From positions 1 to 5,273 of the forward strand of contig JAKPBL010000359.1 of NCBI GenBank assembly GCA_029778965.1: DNA of 5,273 nucleotides, given 5' to 3'. The notes under the pieces are model-generated. The model saw only the letters and a list, made by a program, of their open reading frames with translations, did not search any database and was not told the origin of the DNA. A program made the translations under genes and the position numbers. Position 1 is the first letter of the stretch; each line of letters begins with the position of its first letter. This document shows positions 1 to 5,273 of this stretch, one piece after another. The stretch comes from Bacteroidota bacterium. GTDB taxonomy: Bacteria; Bacteroidota; Bacteroidia; Chitinophagales; Chitinophagaceae.

Positions 1-944
1 CGCGCATAAGTGCGATACAGTGCTGTATAAAACGTTCTGCGCTGCGCTTCGGTGCCGCCTTCCACTTTTATTTGACCGATCACCTTCTCCCACGCGGCCT
101 TGCATTTGTCGCGCAACTGTTCAAAGCTGCTGTTGCCCAGCTCTTTCCTGAAATTCGCCTTCGCCTGGTCGGCACTGATAAATGAAATGGCATACCGGAA
201 CTCCACCACCGGCGCACTGTTCTGTGCATACGACAGCCAGGCTCTTTCGCCATCCACCTTTTTGGGCTTTTCGGGAACGCCGCTTACGGTATAACGGCCC
301 CAGTCTTTCTCTCCCTGCCGTTTGCCGGTAGCGGGACTGCCTGAAAACTCACCATAGAGAAATACCACTCCCTTCTGGTCGTGGATGGCATCGTTTACAT
401 ATTCGACGCCGGTGATGCTGTTGCCGCTGATATCATAGCTTCCATTGGCGTAGTAGTGGCTTAGCAGCAGGTTTTTCTGCACGCCCGCGGGAAAACGGAA
501 GCGATAGATGCCCGCTTTCTCGCCGGCGGTATATTCAAGCTGCACTTTATCGTCTGGCAGCTTAACAGCATAATACCAGGGCCTGGTGGTTTCAAGGTCG
601 TGGTCGTAATTCAGCCGGCGGAACCAGCCGGTATCGCTGACCTCTCCCACCGATGGTTTGATGCCAAACACCATTTGCGGCGTGATGATATTGGTCACCA
701 TCATCGGGAAATCGGTGATCTGCATGTCGAGGTGGTCCTGCCGTTTGGGGAATACCCTTACCGCCTGGTTGGGCAGTTGCACTACCGGCCGGTTGGTATT
801 AAGCAAAGGGGCGATATTGCCAATGGTGGGATCGATATAATCAATTCCTTTTTTTGAAGCCGGTTGTGCCATTGCGCCGACCGCCAGCAGGCAATGGATC
901 AGTAAAACCGGGATACCGTATAATACGGTTTTTTTTGTCGCCAT
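1..944 (-). CDS. GH92-family glycoside hydrolase, paralog 2 (N-terminal part, cut by window start)
   Basis: Translating the minus strand from the ATG at 942-944 gives 314 open codons that run off the window start, so only the N-terminal part of an expected protein of about 750 residues is seen. Residues 1-26 form a signal peptide (MATKK, a hydrophobic core, then AMA before Q27), which predicts export. The mature part opens with YIDPTIGN (36-43), the counterpart of the GH92 N-terminal VDPFIGT motif, followed by NRPVVQLPNQ and VRVFPKRQDHLDMQITDFP. It continues through the beta-sandwich domain (FRYAISFISADQA) to VEGGTEAQRRTFYTALYR, the conserved entry to the catalytic (alpha/alpha)6 domain. Hand alignment with the neighbouring GH92 protein gives about 65% identity over roughly 280 residues. 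GH92 members are usually calcium-dependent exo-alpha-mannosidases, but this copy shares the neighbour's divergent N-terminal motifs, so the substrate is uncertain. It starts 34 bp after the upstream gene's stop, hence is probably co-transcribed. The catalytic residues lie outside the window. Confidence 0.9.
   Translation of the reverse strand, partial: MATKKTVLYGIPVLLIHCLLAVGAMAQPASKKGIDYIDPTIGNIAPLLNTNRPVVQLPNQAVRVFPKRQDHLDMQITDFPMMVTNIITPQMVFGIKPSVGEVSDTGWFRRLNYDHDLETTRPWYYAVKLPDDKVQLEYTAGEKAGIYRFRFPAGVQKNLLLSHYYANGSYDISGNSITGVEYVNDAIHDQKGVVFLYGEFSGSPATGKRQGEKDWGRYTVSGVPEKPKKVDGERAWLSYAQNSAPVVEFRYAISFISADQAKANFRKELGNSSFEQLRDKCKAAWEKVIGQIKVEGGTEAQRRTFYTALYRTYA
915..929. repeat. Perfect 15-nt inverted repeat in the signal-peptide codons of GH92 paralog 2
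   Basis: The arms accgtat (915-921) and atacggt (923-929) are perfect inverted copies around a single central base. On the coding (minus) strand they cover codons 6-10, directly after a run of eight A, so they lie inside the translation-initiation region. On the plus strand the dyad is followed by T8 and looks like a weak terminator facing the wrong way for these genes. The stem is AT-rich and, allowing for a loop, only about six pairs. A functional role is unproven and chance is possible. Confidence 0.4.
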
Positions 945-955
945 ATCAGTTTTTT

Positions 956-960
956 TCCTT
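956..960 (-). promoter_or_regulatory. Possible ribosome binding site of GH92 paralog 2
   Basis: The minus strand reads AAGGA followed by an A-rich spacer of 11 bases before the ATG at 942-944. This supports the chosen start, as does the signal peptide that begins there. The other complete genes in the window show no comparable purine-rich site, which is common in Bacteroidota, where A-rich leaders often matter more than a strict Shine-Dalgarno sequence. Confidence 0.4.
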
Positions 961-978
961 TACTAAATCGGGTTTGTC

Positions 979-3267
979 TTAATCGGGCATCTCCCATTTT
1001 GCATCGGTGCCGGGGCCCATATCAAGCTCCAGGATGCCGCCTGCAGCCAGTTGGCTGTGGCTGAATTCGAGCGACCGCAGCGGCTTTCCGTTCATGCGGG
1101 CCGACTGTATATACTTATTCTTTGCCGACAGGTTATTGGCTTTTATGGTAAACCGCTTTCCGTTGGGTAACGCTATGCTCGTTTTGCTGAAAATGGGGCT
1201 GGTGATACCATATACCGGCTTACCCGGCGCAATGGGATAAAAACCCAAATAAGTGAAGACCGCAAAAGCCGACATGGAGCCGCCGTCTTCATCGCCCCAT
1301 ACGCCGAATACATTGTCCTGGAACCAGGAATCAAGCAGCAGCCTTGTCATTTTCTGCGTTTTCCATGGCGCATTGGTATAGTTGTACAAATAAGGAATGA
1401 AGAAGCTGGCCTGGTTGCCCATACCGAACTGGCCGATAAGACCGGTTTGATCGGGGAAGCGTTCCCAGAAAACGTATTTGCTTCTTCCCACCCCTTCGTT
1501 AAAAAGCTGGTCGAGCTTTCGCTCCATCTGATCGGGGCCACCCATCAACTGGCGCAGGCCGGCGATATTTTGCTGAACATGCCAGAGATAGATCCAGCCG
1601 TTGTTCTCATTGAAATAATCAAGCCCCGCGTGCCCGCCGTCGAAAACGGGGTCTATCTCGATAAAATTTCCCTGCACGTCTTTCGGAAAGAAGAAGCCGC
1701 TTTTTGCATGCCACAGGTTTTTGTAATTCTCTCCCCGGGCGCTGTATTTGGCTGCAAGTGTTGTTTCGCCCAATTCGCGGGCAAATTCACCCAGCGCCCA
1801 ACTGTCATAGCTGTGTGCCAGTGTAATGGCTACAGCCGAACGCTTTTGTCCTCTTTTCAGCAGCGCTACTGAATCTGTTTCGGGCTCACCGGGGCGAAGC
1901 GCCGGGTAGTACCCGTTTTTATAGAAAAATTCTTCCAGGGCGCCGCCCGGGCCATTACGGCTGGGCAGCATGGTAGCATGATCGGCGCTTTTGACCAGGC
2001 CTTCCAGCGCCTTACTCATTTCGAAGTTTTTAATTCCCTTACGGTATGCATCGAGAAAAACAACTGCCGAATGAAAACCGAACATGCCGGGCCGGTCGCC
2101 GAAATGACGGGGATAGTCGGGCATCCAGCCGCTTTGTTCGTACATGCGTACATACGACTGCAGCATATCGGCTTCTTTATCGGGCTCGAGTATGCACCGC
2201 AATGGGTGCAGGGCCAGGTAATTGCCCCAGGTATAATCGTCGGTATAAAATGGACGCTTATCGGTGTGCACCCGCTGGTCGTAGCCGCTGAAGTATTGCC
2301 CGTTTTCGGTAATATCGACCATACGCACAAAGCAGCGATAGAGCGAGGTATAGAAGCTCCGGCGCTGCGCTTCGGTACCTCCTTCCACGCTGATCCTCGA
2401 CATGAGCTTTTCCCAGGCTGCTTTTCCGCTGGCTTTCAGCGTTTCGAAAGGAACAGTGGCCACTTCTTTCTCGTAATTGCGTTTGGCCTGTTCAGCGCTG
2501 ATAAACGAGATCGCATACCTGAACTCAACGGCATCGTCGCCGGCGGCATAACTTGCCCAGGCCCTTTCACCGGGCGTCATCCGCGTACCTTGCGTTTGGG
2601 CGGTAACAGAATAACGCCCCCAGTCTTTCTCACCGTCTCTCTTGCCTGTTTGCGGCTTGCCCGTGAATTTACCGTAGAGATACGCCAGTCCTTTCTGCGC
2701 GTGGATGGCATCGTCAACCTGTTCACGGCCAACAATGGCCGTTCCGCCTTCCACCCAATCGAAGCTGCCGTTCGGGTAGCAATGCGATAGTAAAAGATTC
2801 CTGGAATCACCCTTCGGAAATTTGAAACGATAGATCCCACTGCGTGCGCCGGGGGTGAATTCCAGGAAAATATCGTCGTCGGTCAGCTTAACAGCGTAAT
2901 ACCAGGGCAGCATGGTTTCAAAATCATGATCGTAGGTGAGGCGGCGAAACCAACCGGTATCTTCGAGGGCGCCGCATGAGGGCTTTATACTGAATACCGT
3001 TTGCGGCGTAATCACGTTGGTGGCAAGCAGGGGAAATTCGGTTATCTGCATGTCCAGGTGGTCCTGCCGCTTGGGAAACACCCGCACCATCTGGTTGGGC
3101 AGGTGCGCCACGGGGCGGTTTGAATTAAGCATGGGCGCCACATTGCCGATCGAAGGATCTATATAGGATGCCGGCGAAGCGGCGGCCGGTTTCGGTTGCC
3201 ATGCAGCCGCCTGGAAAGTGGTCAGCAATCCGGTCAGCAACAGGGTGAGCCTTAAGGTCAATAGCAT
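979..3267 (-). CDS. GH92-family glycoside hydrolase, divergent branch (putative exo-alpha-mannosidase)
   Basis: A complete protein of 762 residues, about the usual GH92 length. Residues 1-22 look like a signal peptide (hydrophobic, ending FQAAA before W23), without a lipobox cysteine, so periplasmic or secreted. The N-terminal beta-sandwich domain spans about 35-285, from YIDPSIGN (35-42) to FRYAISFISAEQA (249-261). The catalytic (alpha/alpha)6 domain begins near VEGGTEAQRRSFYTSLYR (294-311). E554, in NENNGW, aligns with the catalytic-acid Glu of the GH92 EGNAW motif. D659 and D661, in GDEDGG (658-663), match the catalytic-base region, followed by LGFYPIAPGKPVYGITSPIF (674-693), a hallmark family stretch. 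GH92 enzymes are inverting, calcium-dependent exo-alpha-mannosidases. Oddities: the family WDTYR motif reads WGNYL (347-351), GNEPxHH reads GNQASFF (617-623), and the SHTHLSG segment is missing. Family membership is confident; substrate is not. The start is 66 bp after the SusD stop, with no clear Shine-Dalgarno site, and is chosen for the signal peptide. Confidence 0.93.
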   Translation of the reverse strand: MLLTLRLTLLLTGLLTTFQAAAWQPKPAAASPASYIDPSIGNVAPMLNSNRPVAHLPNQMVRVFPKRQDHLDMQITEFPLLATNVITPQTVFSIKPSCGALEDTGWFRRLTYDHDFETMLPWYYAVKLTDDDIFLEFTPGARSGIYRFKFPKGDSRNLLLSHCYPNGSFDWVEGGTAIVGREQVDDAIHAQKGLAYLYGKFTGKPQTGKRDGEKDWGRYSVTAQTQGTRMTPGERAWASYAAGDDAVEFRYAISFISAEQAKRNYEKEVATVPFETLKASGKAAWEKLMSRISVEGGTEAQRRSFYTSLYRCFVRMVDITENGQYFSGYDQRVHTDKRPFYTDDYTWGNYLALHPLRCILEPDKEADMLQSYVRMYEQSGWMPDYPRHFGDRPGMFGFHSAVVFLDAYRKGIKNFEMSKALEGLVKSADHATMLPSRNGPGGALEEFFYKNGYYPALRPGEPETDSVALLKRGQKRSAVAITLAHSYDSWALGEFARELGETTLAAKYSARGENYKNLWHAKSGFFFPKDVQGNFIEIDPVFDGGHAGLDYFNENNGWIYLWHVQQNIAGLRQLMGGPDQMERKLDQLFNEGVGRSKYVFWERFPDQTGLIGQFGMGNQASFFIPYLYNYTNAPWKTQKMTRLLLDSWFQDNVFGVWGDEDGGSMSAFAVFTYLGFYPIAPGKPVYGITSPIFSKTSIALPNGKRFTIKANNLSAKNKYIQSARMNGKPLRSLEFSHSQLAAGGILELDMGPGTDAKWEMPD

Positions 3268-3333
3268 CGGTTCACTGGTTTGATGAGGAGATGAAGTTGG
3301 AATGAAATGGTCTCAACGGGGTGATCCCTGCCA

Positions 3334-4773
3334 TCAATCGTAGCCGGGGTTCTGCGGCAATACATTCGGGTCATTGATGATCTGCACTTCAATCAGCGGC
3401 AGCGGGAACACGGTCATATGCGTTTTCATACCGGTCGATCCCATTACTTCCAGGGCTTTGCCCGTGCGCAGCAGGTCAAACCAGCGCACCCCTTCCATGC
3501 CAAGCTCGAAGCGTCGCTCGTTGGCCACCCGTACCCGGAAATCGTCCTGCGACATAGACCCGTACTCGGGTAGTCCGGCGCGATCGCGAATGGCGTTGAT
3601 ATACGGCAGCGCCTCTTCCGTTTTACCGTTTTCGTTCAGGGCCTCGGCCAGCATCAGCAATACGTCGGCATAACGGATCACTTTCCAGTTCACCTTGCTG
3701 TCGCCGATCGCCGGTGTGGGTGTCAGGTATTTCTTGGTAAAGGTCTCGATCTGCAGGAAAGTATGCCATACGCCGTCGTTATCGTAATAACCTTTCGATA
3801 CCGTTACGTCGCGGCGGCGGTCGGCGGGGTCAAAGGCATTGAAGAACTCAACGGTGGGTGCATTCATCTCCTGAGCACCGCCCTTGATGCCGTAGAAAAG
3901 GTCAGCATGAGAGCCGGCCGACTTAGGCAGGAACTTGTTCGAGAACGAGCTGCCGATCCCCAATCCGCCATCCTGGTATTCCACATCGAAAATGTATTCG
4001 CTGTGGTGTTCTTCTTTCGAATAGTTGAAGAGATCGTTGTAGTTCGGCAACAGGGCATAGCCCATGGTGGTAATCTCCTTCAGCTTTGTTTCTGCTTTCG
4101 GGAAATCGTGCCGGGTCATATACACCCGCGCCAGTATGGCAGCGGCGGCGCCTTTGGTGGGGCGGCCCAGGTTGGCACCTGTATAACTCGACGCCAGTTT
4201 GCTTTCGGCATCGATCAGGTCGGGTATGATCAGCTCATTGTAGATGCGGTCTGCCGCTACCCGGGGCATTTCATATCCTTCTTTAATGGTGATGGGCTCG
4301 GTTACCAGGGGTATATCGCCCCAGATGCGAACCGCATCGAAATAAGCAAAGGCCCGCAGGAACTTCGCCTCTGCCAGGTGACGGTCTTTGTTAGTGACCA
4401 CCGCCGGATCGGCATCGGCAATGTTCTTGATCACCAGGTTGGCCCGGTTGATCATGCTGTAATAATTGCGCCAGCTATTGATCATCAGGTTGGCGCTGCT
4501 GTTCATAGTGAAGTTGTTGACCGATACCAGGAAGGCATCGTTTCCCAGCGCATGCCAGGAGTTGTCGGAACGCAGGTCGCCGAAAATCCAGAAGTCCTGG
4601 TACTGCACGCGCAACACGGTATAAATACCGATCACCGCATCCTGGAAATCTTTATTGGTTTTGTAAACAGCGTCTACACTTCCCTGTGAGATAGGCTTCT
4701 CTTCTATAAATGATTTCTTACAGGCCGGCAAAATAATGGCGGCGGCAAGAAAAACAACGATTATTTTTTTCAT
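3334..4773 (-). CDS. SusD/RagB-family surface glycan-binding lipoprotein
   Basis: A complete protein of 479 residues, within the normal range for SusD-like proteins. It has a lipoprotein signal peptide: MKKI, a hydrophobic core and the lipobox LPAC with the acylated cysteine at C18, so the mature protein is membrane-anchored and by family precedent displayed on the cell surface. The N-terminal SusD-like region includes the TPR-type helix HLAEAKFLRAFAYFDAVRIW (132-151) followed by GDIPLVTEPI. GRPTKGAAAAILARVYM (203-219) is a second conserved helix. The C-terminal RagB/SusD region includes IRYADVLLMLAEALNENGK (366-384), INAIRDRAGLP (392-402) and ERRFELGMEGVRWFDLLRTG (419-438), and ends LPQNPGYD, a standard family terminus. 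It partners with the SusC-type transporter encoded 21 bp upstream, capping its pore and holding the glycan. Substrate cannot be read from the sequence; the two downstream GH92 genes suggest an alpha-mannoside or related glycan. The ATG at 4771-4773 is supported by the signal peptide; no Shine-Dalgarno site is visible. Confidence 0.97.
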   Translation of the reverse strand: MKKIIVVFLAAAIILPACKKSFIEEKPISQGSVDAVYKTNKDFQDAVIGIYTVLRVQYQDFWIFGDLRSDNSWHALGNDAFLVSVNNFTMNSSANLMINSWRNYYSMINRANLVIKNIADADPAVVTNKDRHLAEAKFLRAFAYFDAVRIWGDIPLVTEPITIKEGYEMPRVAADRIYNELIIPDLIDAESKLASSYTGANLGRPTKGAAAAILARVYMTRHDFPKAETKLKEITTMGYALLPNYNDLFNYSKEEHHSEYIFDVEYQDGGLGIGSSFSNKFLPKSAGSHADLFYGIKGGAQEMNAPTVEFFNAFDPADRRRDVTVSKGYYDNDGVWHTFLQIETFTKKYLTPTPAIGDSKVNWKVIRYADVLLMLAEALNENGKTEEALPYINAIRDRAGLPEYGSMSQDDFRVRVANERRFELGMEGVRWFDLLRTGKALEVMGSTGMKTHMTVFPLPLIEVQIINDPNVLPQNPGYD

Positions 4774-4794
4774 AACAGCAAGTTGTGGGGTCGA

Positions 4795-5273
4795 TTAAAA
4801 GGTAATGTTCAGTCCGATAATCAGGCTCTTCGGCAGCGGGTAATCGCTCGATTCCAGGCCGGGCGACAGCGGGTTGCTGTTCATGCTCACGTCAGGATTG
4901 AAGGCCGTATTTTTCGTAATGATGAATGCGTTATTGGCGCTTGCATATACCCGTAGCGACGACAACCTTGCTTTCTTCGCCCAGTCGCCGGGCAGCATAT
5001 ACCCCAGGGTGATGTTGTTCATGCGCAGGTAAGTGCCGGTATCGAGCAGGTAAGTGCTGGGCTGGCGTCTTCCGCCGGTGGGGTTGTCGTTGGGGCGGGG
5101 CGTTACGCCATCACCAGGCTCGGCCTCCGATTTCCAGTAATTATTGCTGAATGCATATCCACGTACCCTTGCCCGGCCACTGTTGCCGCCATCGCGCGAC
5201 ATGTTGTATATCTGGCTGCCTTTCGAGCCCTGCAGGCTGAAGTTCAGGTTGAACCTTTTCAACGTCATGCGGC
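4795..5273 (-). CDS. SusC/RagA-family TonB-dependent outer membrane transporter (C-terminal part, cut by window end)
   Basis: The final 158 residues of a transporter that is normally about 1000 residues. The reading frame stays open to the window end, and the methionine at 5266-5268 is internal (an Arg codon precedes it), so the true start lies outside. Family marks are FNLNFSLQGSKGSQIYN near the left end (the usual beta-strand ending in QGS.G..I.N), TYLRMNNITLGYMLPGDW (the usual SYLRLKNI-LGY-LP stretch), LRVYASANNAFIITKN, and the tail LSPGLESSDYPLPKSLIIGLNITF, which ends in the terminal aromatic residue typical of outer-membrane beta-barrels. The signal peptide, carboxypeptidase-like domain, TonB box and plug are not in view. 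It imports oligosaccharides into the periplasm with the SusD lipoprotein encoded 21 bp downstream. The tight spacing supports one transcript with the promoter upstream of this gene, outside the window. Confidence 0.96.
   Translation of the reverse strand, partial: RMTLKRFNLNFSLQGSKGSQIYNMSRDGGNSGRARVRGYAFSNNYWKSEAEPGDGVTPRPNDNPTGGRRQPSTYLLDTGTYLRMNNITLGYMLPGDWAKKARLSSLRVYASANNAFIITKNTAFNPDVSMNSNPLSPGLESSDYPLPKSLIIGLNITF

Noticed and set aside
915..936. Dyad followed by T8 on the plus strand as an intrinsic terminator
   Set aside because: All supported genes are transcribed from the minus strand and no plus-strand gene leads into it. The stem is short and AT-rich, and it lies inside coding sequence.
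1978..2790. Plus-strand open frame of 270 codons
   Set aside because: It lies wholly antisense to the catalytic and N-terminal regions of the complete GH92 gene, whose protein matches a known family along its length. The plus-strand translation has no recognisable domain and no ribosome binding site was evident.
707..3082. Short identical DNA stretches shared at about 707-755 and 3034-3082 as a repeat element
   Set aside because: They encode the same conserved GH92 segment (VFPKRQDHLDMQIT) in the two paralogs and are explained by gene duplication and protein conservation.
3268..3333. Spacer between SusD and GH92 as a site for a promoter or terminator
   Set aside because: On the minus strand I see no stable hairpin with a T run and no TAnnTTTG-type Bacteroidota promoter element. 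The GAGGAG purine run here is on the plus strand, the wrong one for the GH92 gene.
3763..4689. Plus-strand open frame of 308 codons
   Set aside because: It is antisense to the well-supported SusD gene, and its translation resembles no family I know. Long antisense frames are expected opposite such codon usage.
5266..5268. ATG as a possible start of a short 157-residue protein
   Set aside because: The frame continues upstream to the window edge with an Arg codon just before, and the sequence matches the internal C-terminal part of SusC-type transporters, so this methionine is internal.

Overview
The window holds four genes, all on the minus strand, and reads as part of a Bacteroidota polysaccharide utilization locus (PUL). 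In transcription order (high to low coordinates) these are the 3' end of a SusC/RagA-type TonB-dependent transporter (4795-5273, cut by the window edge), a complete SusD/RagB-type surface glycan-binding lipoprotein (3334-4773), a complete secreted GH92-family protein (979-3267), and the 5' part of a second, paralogous GH92-family protein (1-944, cut by the window start). The SusC-SusD pair itself points to Bacteroidota. The roughly balanced base composition, protein style and weak Shine-Dalgarno signals would suit Chitinophagaceae or a relative, but that placement is an inference.

Layout: the gaps between genes are 21 bp (SusC-SusD), 66 bp (SusD-GH92) and 34 bp (GH92-GH92). No terminator or Bacteroidota-type promoter was visible in them, so the four genes are probably one operon whose promoter and any regulator lie beyond position 5273. 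Nothing is encoded convincingly on the plus strand; the long plus-strand reading frames lie opposite real genes. No RNA genes, mobile elements or CRISPR arrays were seen.

How the genes work together (family knowledge plus inference): the SusD lipoprotein captures a glycan at the cell surface, SusC imports it through the outer membrane, and the two exported GH92 proteins trim it. GH92 enzymes are calcium-dependent, inverting exo-alpha-mannosidases, so an alpha-mannose-containing glycan (N-glycan, mannan or similar) would be the default guess.

The point of most interest is that the complete GH92 protein belongs to a divergent branch. By eye it keeps the candidate catalytic acid (E554) and base aspartates (D659/D661), but several signatures used by classical GH92 mannosidases for sugar recognition are replaced (SHTHLSG region, WDTYR read as WGNYL, GNEPxHH read as GNQASFF). 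The adjacent paralog, about 65% identical over the shared part, has the same divergent N-terminal motif. The pair may therefore act on a substrate other than the classical alpha-mannosides.
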